A stretch of 9,513 nt of DNA, taken from Deltaproteobacteria bacterium. GTDB taxonomy: Bacteria > Myxococcota_A > UBA9160 > SMWR01. Below the pieces are notes generated by a model. It was not told the origin of the DNA. It ran no database searches and was given only the letters and a program-made list of their open reading frames with translations. Position 1 is the first letter of the stretch, and each line of letters begins with the position of its first letter. The DNA lies in the NCBI GenBank assembly GCA_019313605.1, contig JAFDAW010000166.1, forward strand, positions 1 through 9,513, in the 5' to 3' direction. Made by a program: the position numbers and the translations under genes. This document shows positions 1 through 5,689 of this stretch, in pieces.

Positions 1-1983
1 GAGGTCGGCCTTCGCTTCGCCCGGTGGCGTAACCGCCGTGTAGCGCCACTGCATCCAGCGCCCGCTGTTGACGATGCTGCCCTCCTTCTCGATCGAGGCA
101 GCCGCCGGCAAGATAAAAACTTCGGTTTGGATGTTTTTCGGATCGACACCGGGTCGCGACCAGTGGGTGGCGGTCTCGTGCTCGAAGAGGTCGGCGACGA
201 CCAACCAGTCGAGTTTGTCGAGGGCCTCCCGCGCCATCTGCACGTTCGGGCCGCCCACGGCGGGATTTTGCCCGAAGCAGAACGCGCCCTTGATCTGCCC
301 CGCGAACATCGCCTGGAAGAGCGGAATATAGGAGTAGCCCGAGCCCTCGAAGCCCGCGCCGATCTTCGGCAGGTAATCGAACGCGAAGTCGTTTTCGGGA
401 GTCGCGTGCTCGCCCCACCAGGCCTTGAGCATGCTGACGAGGTATTTCGGTGTGTTGCTCCACCAGTTGACGCTGTCGCGGTCGGTCGGCTTCGGTGTCA
501 CACGCGCGAGGTAACCACTCCGATCGCCATCGGCCTCGACGGGAATCTTGAGATAGCCCGGCAGGTTCTCGAACAAGAGACCCTGATCGGTCGAGCCCTG
601 CACGTTCGACTCGCCGCGCATCGCGTTTACGCCACCGCCTGCGATCCCAATGTTTCCAAGCAGGAGTTGGAGCATCGCGTAGGTGCGGATGTTCTGCGTG
701 CCGTGGCTGTGCTGTGCGGTTCCCATCGCGTACAGCCAGGTTCCCGCGCGATCCGGCGCGAAGGTCGAGGTGTAGTGATCGCAGACCTTGAGATAGACGT
801 CACGCGGCGTGCCGGTGATGTTGCAGACGGCGTCCGGGTCGTAACGCGCGAAGTGCTTGCTCATCAACTGAAAGACGCAGCGGGGATCCTTCAGCGCCAT
901 GTCCTTGCGCGCGTAACCTTCTTCATCTAGCGCAAACGCCCACTTGCTCGAGTCATAACTACGCGTAACCGGATCGTAACCCGAGAAGAGGCCGTCCTCG
1001 AAATCATATCCATCACCAACGATCCACGACGCATTCGTGTAGTTGCGCACGTAGTCCCAATTGATGCGGCCGTGCGCGAGTGCGTACTGGATCATGCCGC
1101 CGACGAACGCGATGTCGGTGCCCGAGCGCATCTTGGCGAAGACGTCGCAAATCTGCGAGCTGCGGTTGTAGCGCGGATCGACGTGCACCAGGATCGCACC
1201 GGATTCTTTGGTGCGACGCAACCAGTTCATCGAGATCGGGTGATTCTCAGCGGGGTTGCCGCCCATGATCAGCGCGACATCTGCGTGCACCATGTCCGAC
1301 CAATGGTTGGTCATGGCGCCTCGACCGTACGTGGCCGCCAAACTGGCGACCGTCGAGCTGTGTCAGATACGCGCCTGATGCTCGATGTAGGTGATCCCGA
1401 GCGTCCGCATCGCCTTGACGAGCAGATAACACTCTTCGTTATCGAGCGCGGCGCCGCCGAGGCATGCGATCGCCTCTGTGCGGTTCACCGTTTGCTCACC
1501 GGACTTCGTCTGGAAGCTGGCATCGCGCGTCGCCTTGACACGCTCGGCGATGCGCGCAAACGCCCATTCCCACGAACGCGGCTCGAACTTCGACGAGCCG
1601 GGCGCGCGGTACATCACCTGCCGCAGGCGGCGCGGATTGTTGGTGACCTGGCTGAGGGCCGCGCCCTTCGAGCAGAGCGTCCCCTCCGAGATCGGGTGAT
1701 CGGGGTCGCCCTCGACGTGCAGGAGCTTGTTGCCCTCGGTGTAAGCGATCTGACCGCAGCCGACGCCGCAAAAAGGACAGACCGTGATGGTCTTGGTGGC
1801 GCCATCCGTCTTCAGGGGCGAGTGGGCTGCACTGGCAGTGCCGGGCGCGATCGCAGTGCCCGTCACCACCGCGGCGGTCCCCAGCCCGGCGGTTTTCAGA
1901 AAGTCGCGGCGCGACGGATCGTCGAGCGACCCGTCGGGGTCATCGCCAGCGCACTCCGGCTTTCGACGGTCTCGTTTACTGAT
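1..1983 (-). CDS. fdnG: Formate dehydrogenase-N alpha subunit, selenocysteine-containing, Tat-exported (3' end outside window)
   Basis: Catalytic molybdopterin/tungstopterin subunit that oxidises periplasmic formate to CO2 and passes electrons to an iron-sulfur beta subunit, expected beyond the left edge. The frame runs from position 1983 to position 1 with one interruption, a UGA at 1365-1363 (codon 207). Visible in order: a twin-arginine signal SRRDFLK (residues 24-30); a [4Fe-4S] motif with Cys69, Cys72, Cys76 and Cys104, then Lys106; and QARI-Sec-HSSTVASLAATYGRGAMTN, closely matching the E. coli FdnG active site, with the conserved His after Sec. About 661 codons are present, against about 1015 residues in E. 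coli FdnG. No ATG, GTG or TTG lies between the upstream stop (2002-2004) and the Tat motif. An ATC at 1983-1981 sits 9 nt after GGGAG and gives a natural N-terminus (SKRDRRK), so it is the chosen start. The first conventional start, GTG at 1869, would remove the Tat motif. nhaA lies 206 bp upstream. Confidence 0.93.
1333..1365 (-). promoter_or_regulatory. Selenocysteine UGA codon with bacterial SECIS hairpin
   Basis: The UGA is at 1365-1363. Eleven bases further on, the mRNA forms a hairpin: GGUCGCC (1351-1345), loop AGUUU (1344-1340), GGCGGCC (1339-1333), seven pairs including one U-G. Size, distance and the GU in the apical loop match the SECIS elements of E. coli fdnG and fdhF, which bind SelB. 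The codon after UGA is CAC (His), as in formate dehydrogenases. The cell must therefore encode selA, selB, selC and selD elsewhere. Confidence 0.9.
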
Positions 1984-2189
1984 GGCTGCTCTCTCCCGAA
2001 ACTACGACGTCATGGACTCAAGAACGATGTACCAAAATTCCCCGGACATCAATACGCACGAAACTCGAACTTCTGTACCCAACTTGGTCGAAACCCTCTT
2101 CTCAGAGGATTCACGGACATGGCGCCCAAGCGGCCGAATTATTCGATTTCGGCTTGCGACCGATGTGCGGCCTCCTACCGCGCAAGCTC
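1984..2189 (-). other. Intergenic region between nhaA and the formate dehydrogenase, with two small hairpins
   Basis: This 206-bp gap holds no gene I can support. On the minus strand there are two perfect stem-loops: GCCGAA, 9-nt loop, TTCGGC (2153-2133), and CCTCT-GAGA-AGAGG with a GNRA tetraloop (2108-2095), followed by GTTT. Neither has a real U tract, so an intrinsic terminator for nhaA is not established; they could equally be 5' leader structures of the dehydrogenase mRNA. I found no convincing -35/-10 pair. The space is large enough for the dehydrogenase to have its own promoter. Confidence 0.4.
1993..1997 (-). promoter_or_regulatory. Ribosome binding site supporting an ATC start of the formate dehydrogenase
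   Basis: GGGAG lies 9 nt upstream of the ATC at 1983-1981 and downstream of the in-frame TAG at 2004-2002. It is the only Shine-Dalgarno-like sequence in the interval where the gene must start, and so decides the start call. Confidence 0.5.
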
Positions 2190-3518
2190 CTAACCTTCCG
2201 TGCCTCCTCCCTTCGGCAGCAGCCGCATCATCACGAACATGCCCAGCACCGCGGCCACCACCGAGGCTGCGAGCACGCCGACCTTCGCCGCGTCGAGGAA
2301 CTCGGCGTCCAACGCCAGTCCGCAAATGAACAGCGCCATCGTAAAACCGATCCCGGTGAGCAGGCCTCCGCCGAGCACGAGCCCCCAAGTCACGCCCTGG
2401 GGCAGCTCGGCGAGGCCCGCACGGACCGCGAGCCAGCTGAATCCGACGATGCCAATTGGCTTGCCAATCACGAGTCCCGCACCGACGGCGATCGCGATTG
2501 GATCGACGAGGTCGGAAGCAGTAAACGCGACGCCCGCATTCGCGAGTGCGAAGAGCGGCATGATCGCGAAGGCGACCCAGGTGTGGAGCGTCGTCTCCAG
2601 GTACACGAGCGGGGAAACCGTCTCGCGCGTCGCCCAGCGGACCCCGCGAACCTCGGCCACCCCGTGGCCCCCCTCCTTCCCGTCTCCGTGCATGCCCGCG
2701 GTCACGCGCTCGATCGCCTGCGCGAGCGTCGTGTCCTCGAGATAGGCGCGCGCGGGGGTCATCAGGCCGAGGATCACGCCGGCGACGGTCGCGTGGACAC
2801 CCGACTCGTGGAAGGCGAACCAAACGCAGAGCCCGAGCCGCCCGTACATCCCGAAGCCGCGCACCCCGAGTCGCGACAACAAGGCGATCACCCCGATCCC
2901 CAGGAAGCCCAACCCGAGCGCACCCCAGCCGATCGTGTCGGTGTAGCCGATCGCGATCACCAGGATCGCGCCGATGTCGTCCGCGATCGCCACGGAGAGC
3001 AGCAACACGCGCAGAGCGCGCGGTACGCGAGGCCCGAGCAAAGCGAGACAGCCAACCACGAAGGCGATGTCGGTCGCCATCGGGATCCCCCAGCCCGCCG
3101 CCGCGGGACCGTCGCCCTGGAGCGCCAGGTAGACGCCGGCCGGCACGAGCATGCCGCCGACCGCGGCAGCGATCGGCAGAGCCGCCTGCCGCAGGTTGCC
3201 GAGATCGCCGTGGACGATCTCGCGCTTTACCTCGAGACCGATGACGAAGAAGAAGATCGCCATCAGTCCATCGTTGATCCAGTGCGCAAGCGAGTGCCGC
3301 ATCTCGAACGCGCCGAACTCGAAGCCAACAGGGGTCTTCCACAACGACATGAAGTCACCTGCGAAGCCGGAGTTGGCCAACGTCAGCGCGACCGCCGTCG
3401 CGGCGAGGAGCACGAACCCGCTCGCCGACTCGACGTGCATGAAGCGCTCGAGCGGCTCGGTGAGGCGGGCGATGGGTTCGCGGGGCATCCCGGTAGCGTT
3501 CGCTTCGGGCTCACTCAA
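2190..3518 (-). CDS. nhaA: Na+/H+ antiporter NhaA
   Basis: Inner-membrane antiporter that exchanges cytoplasmic Na+ (or Li+) for protons and helps set internal pH and sodium balance. The 442-residue product is strongly hydrophobic throughout and carries NhaA hallmarks: MATDIAF with Asp150 (E. coli Asp133), AIADDIGA with Asp180-Asp181 (the cation-binding Asp163/Asp164 pair), and GKPIGI with Lys353 (E. coli Lys300). It is longer than E. coli NhaA (388 residues), partly through a Gly/His/charged hydrophilic insert around 275-300. The TTG start (3518-3516) has AGGA 9 nt upstream and overlaps the stop of a possible 22-codon ORF. An ATG at codon 11 is the alternative but has a poor binding site. 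The gene sits between the cytochrome genes and the formate dehydrogenase, all on the same strand. Confidence 0.95.
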   Translation of the reverse strand: MSEPEANATGMPREPIARLTEPLERFMHVESASGFVLLAATAVALTLANSGFAGDFMSLWKTPVGFEFGAFEMRHSLAHWINDGLMAIFFFVIGLEVKREIVHGDLGNLRQAALPIAAAVGGMLVPAGVYLALQGDGPAAAGWGIPMATDIAFVVGCLALLGPRVPRALRVLLLSVAIADDIGAILVIAIGYTDTIGWGALGLGFLGIGVIALLSRLGVRGFGMYGRLGLCVWFAFHESGVHATVAGVILGLMTPARAYLEDTTLAQAIERVTAGMHGDGKEGGHGVAEVRGVRWATRETVSPLVYLETTLHTWVAFAIMPLFALANAGVAFTASDLVDPIAIAVGAGLVIGKPIGIVGFSWLAVRAGLAELPQGVTWGLVLGGGLLTGIGFTMALFICGLALDAEFLDAAKVGVLAASVVAAVLGMFVMMRLLPKGGGTEG

Positions 3519-3583
3519 AGCAGGGGATCCTGGTAGCCAAGGACGGCCTCTTCCCGCGCGACGATGCGGGCGGCACTCAGCAT
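3515..3583 (-). CDS. Possible 22-codon coupling ORF between a small membrane protein gene and nhaA
   Basis: ATG at 3583-3581 lies one base after the stop of the upstream 69-residue gene (TGA-C-ATG). The ORF ends in a TGA (3517-3515) that overlaps the TTG of nhaA by two bases. The predicted peptide (MLSAARIVAREEAV and eight more residues) is hydrophilic to mixed, with no recognisable motif and no evident signal or membrane segment. Its arrangement would carry ribosomes across the gap into nhaA, which has a weak start. It could be a translational coupling device, a small protein or chance; conservation is untested. Confidence 0.3.
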   Translation of the reverse strand: MLSAARIVAREEAVLGYQDPLL

Positions 3584-3584
3584 G

Positions 3585-3794
3585 TCAGTGATCCTCCCGC
3601 TCGGCCATCTTGTGCTCATGGGCCTCTCGAATCAGACGGCGTGTGAGCGCCCAGATTCCGAGTACGGCACCCGCTGCAACCAGGGGATGTCCCACGAACG
3701 TGAACCAGGTCGATGGAGGACCCGTCGTATCGAAGACGATCCGCAGCAGCAGGAGCTGGGAAACGAGGATCAGCAGCGCGGCAAAGCGTGCCAT
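3585..3794 (-). CDS. Small two-helix membrane protein in the cytochrome cluster (unknown function)
   Basis: A 69-residue protein I do not recognise. It has two hydrophobic segments, about residues 4-20 (LLILVSQLLLL) and about 33-51 (GHPLVAAGAVLGIWAL), joined by a short Gly/Pro/Trp loop, and a charged His-containing tail (EAHEHKMAEREDH). The ATG at 3794-3792 overlaps the TGA of the tetrahaem cytochrome gene by one base (TGATG), so the two are almost certainly translated together. A longer reading starting upstream exists but would overlap the cytochrome by about 66 bases and adds a basic, low-complexity N-terminus, so it is rejected. The context suggests an accessory or structural subunit of the cytochrome complex, by inference only. 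Confidence 0.7.
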   Translation of the reverse strand: MARFAALLILVSQLLLLRIVFDTTGPPSTWFTFVGHPLVAAGAVLGIWALTRRLIREAHEHKMAEREDH

Positions 3795-4438
3795 CAGCGC
3801 GCCTCCGCGAAGGCCGCTGCGCCGTGGCGGGCCTCTTCGGGATGGGCGGTTTCGTGGCACTCACCCGTGCAACCCATGTCGCGCGCGAGGAGGGCCTCTT
3901 GGATGTCGAGTTCCCGATGGTCCTCGATGGCGCGAAATGGCTTGGCCTCGGCGTGGCAATCGAGACACGAATCGATATCGAAAGACCGTCGCAGTCTAAG
4001 CGGATAATCTTCGCTTCCCAGTGCCGTTTGCAGCATGTGCCGCATTCCCGCCAGCTTTGCCGTCATGTCACCCGACAATCCGTAACCGCTGTGACAGCTG
4101 TAGCAGGCGGTCTGGTGTGAGATGGCGCCGCGCTTGTAGTGGAAGCCCGCCAGCGTCGAATCGTCGTTGTGCATCGTCTCGAACATGGGCGACATCGCTT
4201 CATGACAGGAGCCGCAGTAGTTCACGCGCTTCGACTCGTCCATCAAATGGATGTCACCCAGCAGGTACGCGACCAGCGGAAGCAGAATCATTAACGACGA
4301 ACTCAGGGCCGCAGGAAGCTGGCCGCGAATGAGCACGTAAAGGCTGGCCACGATTGCCGGCAGGCTGACGATCAGGATCAGAATCCAGAATTGATCCGGC
4401 TGGTAGGGGTGAACGAAGAGAGGACCCAGCTCCTCCAA
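3794..4438 (-). CDS. Membrane-anchored tetrahaem cytochrome c, NapC/NirT-like
   Basis: A 214-residue protein with two N-terminal membrane helices (about 17-37 and 44-62) and a periplasmic domain with four haem-attachment motifs: CGSCH (75-79), CYSCH (112-116), CLDCH (158-162) and CTGECH (190-195). The fourth has three rather than two residues between the cysteines. The segment around the first motif (CGSCHEAMSPM) and the spacing of the first three resemble NapC/NirT/NrfH quinol dehydrogenases, which draw electrons from the quinol pool and feed periplasmic reductases; those usually have one anchor helix, not two. The TTG start (4438-4436) has a strong GGGAGGAG 7 nt upstream. It lies 50 bp downstream of the monohaem cytochrome c gene and overlaps the small membrane protein gene by one base. 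The partner and direction of electron flow cannot be told from the sequence. Confidence 0.85.
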   Translation of the reverse strand: MEELGPLFVHPYQPDQFWILILIVSLPAIVASLYVLIRGQLPAALSSSLMILLPLVAYLLGDIHLMDESKRVNYCGSCHEAMSPMFETMHNDDSTLAGFHYKRGAISHQTACYSCHSGYGLSGDMTAKLAGMRHMLQTALGSEDYPLRLRRSFDIDSCLDCHAEAKPFRAIEDHRELDIQEALLARDMGCTGECHETAHPEEARHGAAAFAEAR

Positions 4439-4488
4439 GTTCTCTCCTCCCTTTCTCTACTTCGACTGCGGTCGGGAAACGAAACGGA

Positions 4489-4779
4489 TCACAGGGCCTC
4501 GACGAAGGTGCCGATCGCCTCGAGCTCCTCGTCGCTCAGATTCTCGGCGGGCCTACTGTGCCTCCTACCCCCCGCCTTCACGGCCTCCACAACGCTGGCT
4601 GCCTCCTGGCCCGCGACCGGCGGTATCTCCAACTTGGCGCCCATGGTCGTGTCCGACTTGCCTTCGGCACCGTGGCACCTGCGGCAGCTCTTCGCATAGA
4701 GGTCAGCCCCATCCGCGGCGAGGGCCTGGGCAGACGCGAGGAGGAATGGTGCAATTAACAGAACGCCTAGGGTTCTCAA
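4489..4779 (-). CDS. Small periplasmic class I cytochrome c with a possible His in place of the distal Met
   Basis: A 96-residue soluble electron carrier. It has a Sec signal peptide (RTLGVLLIAPFLLASAQALA, cleavage near residue 21-22), a single CRRCH haem site (32-36) followed by GAEGK, and the usual C-terminal helix LSDEELEAIGTFVEAL. In related small cytochromes the methionine haem ligand sits in an MPxF segment seven residues before the LSDEE leucine; here that place is His74 (HSRPAENL). Met46 is the only other internal methionine. The TTG start (4779-4777) is chosen because AGAGGTGA at 4792-4785 sits 5 nt upstream and the signal peptide begins there. A GTG three codons earlier overlaps that site. 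It is the first gene after the promoter at 4853-4881 and probably supplies or drains electrons for the tetrahaem protein next to it. Confidence 0.85.
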   Translation of the reverse strand: MRTLGVLLIAPFLLASAQALAADGADLYAKSCRRCHGAEGKSDTTMGAKLEIPPVAGQEAASVVEAVKAGGRRHSRPAENLSDEELEAIGTFVEAL

Positions 4780-4784
4780 TCTGG

Positions 4785-4792
4785 TCACCTCT
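4785..4792 (-). promoter_or_regulatory. Strong ribosome binding site deciding the TTG start of the cytochrome c gene
   Basis: AGAGGTGA, nearly the full anti-16S complement, is 5 nt upstream of TTG at 4779-4777. It overlaps the alternative GTG (4788-4786), which therefore cannot be the start served by this site. Confidence 0.7.
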
Positions 4793-4810
4793 TGTCGGTT
4801 CGGACGGTTA

Positions 4811-4860
4811 TTGATATGGGGCAATTCGGGGCAATATGGGACAATTTGGGGAATTGTGAG
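4811..4860. repeat. Helically phased 10-bp direct repeats over the cytochrome transcription start, with an inverted repeat
   Basis: On the plus strand, consecutive 10-mers read ttgatatggg, gcaattcggg, gcaatatggg, acaatttggg and gaattgtgag. GGG recurs at exact 10-bp steps (ends at 4820, 4830, 4840 and 4850) and (G/A)CAAT is shared by three units. Within this, ACAATT-TGGGG-AATTGT (4841-4857) is a perfect 6-bp inverted repeat overlapping the promoter -10. One-turn spacing places every copy on the same DNA face, as expected for cooperative binding of a repressor; slippage of a short repeat is the alternative. Confidence 0.6.
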
Positions 4861-4881
4861 TGGGCGATCGGCGGATGTCAA
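4853..4881 (-). promoter_or_regulatory. Sigma70-type promoter of the cytochrome genes
   Basis: On the minus strand a perfect TTGACA (4881-4876) is followed by exactly 17 bp and CACAAT (4858-4853), four of six matches to the -10 consensus. Transcription would start near 4846, leaving a leader of about 67 nt before the TTG at 4779. The -10 overlaps an inverted repeat and the start site lies in a set of 10-bp repeats, so repression by a bound protein is plausible. Confidence 0.65.
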
Positions 4882-4931
4882 GCGATCCGGGAGTAGACAC
4901 TGTGTGAACACGTAGGGAAAAGACACTGGGG

Positions 4932-5019
4932 CAGAGAGGGAGGGATTCGAACTCTCGAGGGGCTTGCACCCCTGGCGGTTTTCAAGACCGCTGCCTTCAA
5001 CCGCTCGGCCACCTTCTCC
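4932..5019 (-). tRNA. tRNA-Ser(UGA), slightly irregular
   Basis: Read on the minus strand: D-arm GCCGAGCGGTTGAAGGC, a perfect 5-bp anticodon stem around CTTGAAA with anticodon UGA (4984-4982), a long variable arm with stem AGGGG/CCCCT (4973-4958), and T-loop TTCGAAT (4951-4945). These are class II serine features reading UCN codons. Irregularities: the 5' acceptor strand GGAGAAGG has one base more than the usual GGAGAGG needed against CCTCTCT, the first pair is G-U, and the T-stem has an A-C mismatch. CCA is not encoded directly after the discriminator G. It may be functional with a bulged A or be mildly degenerate. Confidence 0.85.
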
Positions 5020-5041
5020 GCGTTTGGGAGTGAACTTGGAG

Positions 5042-5362
5042 TTACTCCTCGTCGAGCAGGGAGAGACCCTCGTGCTCGAACAGACAGTCTATCAGCTCGG
5101 CGAAATTGCTGAGGCGGGGATTCCCCGAAGCGCTCAGCATCCTCATGAGGCTCTCCGGCTTCTTGTTGAGTTCCTTTGCAAGCGTTTGGAATCCCACAGT
5201 GGCGTTGATGTAATCACATAGAAGAGATTTACCGACGTTACGGTCTTCCTCGTCTGCGGAATGGGACAATGCAAAGCCCCGAGTGAGAAGACTGCGTCGG
5301 TAGGCAGTATCTTTCTGGGCTGCTGCCATCACGGTCTCTCGGAAGTCACGTGTCAGGACCAC
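5042..5362 (-). CDS. higA: HigA-type antitoxin / HTH regulator, orphaned
   Basis: A 106-residue protein with the layout of HigA2-like antitoxins and addiction-module antidote regulators: an N-terminal MVLTRDFRETV segment, then DYINATVGFQTLAKELNKKP leading into a helix-turn-helix (about 56-98) with the signature SLMRMLSASGNP. Such proteins neutralise a RelE/HigB-fold mRNA-cleaving toxin and repress their own operon. The GTG start (5362-5360) has GGGG 7 nt upstream. The toxin normally lies just upstream in this family (higB first), and here its last codons are present 13 nt upstream but its front is gone. The gene is intact, so it may persist as a DNA-binding protein or as protection against a related toxin elsewhere. 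Family membership is by recalled motif similarity; the symbol marks the family, not an experimentally defined locus. Confidence 0.75.
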   Translation of the reverse strand: MVLTRDFRETVMAAAQKDTAYRRSLLTRGFALSHSADEEDRNVGKSLLCDYINATVGFQTLAKELNKKPESLMRMLSASGNPRLSNFAELIDCLFEHEGLSLLDEE

Positions 5363-5375
5363 TTCACTTCCCCTT

Positions 5376-5471
5376 TCATTTGCGCTGCTTGTATTCTCGC
5401 CATAGTGCCTGTGCCGCCGCTACCGAGTGTTGCTGACGCCTTTTCGTACTTCCGGCGAGCAGCAGACATTC
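5376..5471 (-). pseudogene. higB: C-terminal remnant of a HigB/RelE-type toxin
   Basis: The frame ending in TGA at 5378-5376 reads ECLLLAGSTKRRQ, then QHSVAAAQALWREYKQRK and stop. This matches the C-terminal pattern of HigB/RelE addiction toxins (LLxGGxKxxQxxDIxxA, then a basic helix). The segment sits exactly where the toxin of a HigBA pair belongs, just before the antitoxin. Only about 31 codons remain. Upstream, the reading switches to IS3 transposase coding in another frame at about 5472-5474, so the N-terminal two thirds, including most of the catalytic fold, is missing. Confidence 0.65.
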
Positions 5472-5587
5472 CCCTCGCCCCGCAGGCTTTCGAGCACGAT
5501 CCGGATCTTCTCTTCCGCGGAGAACTTCCGACGCGTCTTGTGGCGAATGTCGCGGACGGCCTTCTCGGCAGAGTCTTTCTGGAACAT
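5472..5587 (-). pseudogene. Truncated IS3-family transposase orfA (5' end only)
   Basis: From ATG 5587-5585, preceded by GGAGGAAGG, the frame reads MFQKDSAEKAVRDIRHKT, then RRKFSAEEKIRIVLESLRGE. This is the start of the HTH domain of IS3-family OrfA proteins (typically RRKFSAEEKIRIVLEGLRGE followed by DSIAELCRREG). After Gly-Glu at about 5474 the similarity stops and the sequence continues into the toxin remnant, so the frame ends without orfA meaning at 5420. No orfB is present. The IS end would lie upstream, roughly 5630-5660, but I could not identify a terminal inverted repeat or target duplication. Confidence 0.75.
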
Positions 5588-5654
5588 GGGTCCTTCCTCC
5601 TCTCGGAGCCTAGAACCCTCTCTTCGTTCTTCCCCCGATTTGGTCCGAACCCAG

Positions 5655-5689
5655 TTGACGTTAAGCGTTCGTACAGATATCGAGTACGA
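5655..5689 (+). promoter_or_regulatory. Candidate promoter and operator for the porin gene
   Basis: TTGACG (5655-5660), 17 bp, then TATCGA (5678-5683) is a fair -35 with a weak -10, about 43 bp before the porin ATG. A perfect inverted repeat, TCGTAC - 9 nt - GTACGA (5669-5674 and 5684-5689), straddles the proposed -10, as an operator would. The site lies where the end of the truncated IS may be, so the promoter could have been supplied or rearranged by the insertion. Confidence 0.4.

Noticed and set aside
2095..2153. Stem-loops after nhaA as intrinsic terminators
   Set aside because: Stems are only 5-6 bp and no U tract follows on the minus strand, so they are described but not called terminators.
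127..2193. Long plus-strand ORFs (127-930 and 1072-2193) opposite the formate dehydrogenase
   Set aside because: They are exact codon-register mirrors of the dehydrogenase frame in high-GC DNA, are rich in Arg/Ala/His/Asp, and match no known family; the minus frame has clear FdnG motifs.
2002..3536. 446- and 460-residue ORFs overlapping nhaA in other frames
   Set aside because: Low-complexity Arg/Gly/His/Asp translations typical of shadow frames; NhaA motifs are continuous in the 2190-3518 frame.
4850..4861. GGAATTGTGAG, resembling half of the E. coli lac operator
   Set aside because: Only the left half matches; the right half is absent and the sequence is better explained by the local 10-bp repeats and inverted repeat.
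4895..4928. Direct repeat AGACACTG at 4895 and 4921 near the tRNA 3' end (possible attachment site)
   Set aside because: Eight bases only, copies 26 bp apart, not part of the tRNA and with no integrase nearby.
4932..5019. Possibility that the tRNA is tRNA-Sec, given a long variable arm, an 8-nt acceptor strand and a nearby selenoprotein
   Set aside because: The anticodon is UGA (reads UCA), not UCA, and the D-arm is of the serine type; the extra acceptor base does not pair into a full eighth base pair with a normal T-stem.
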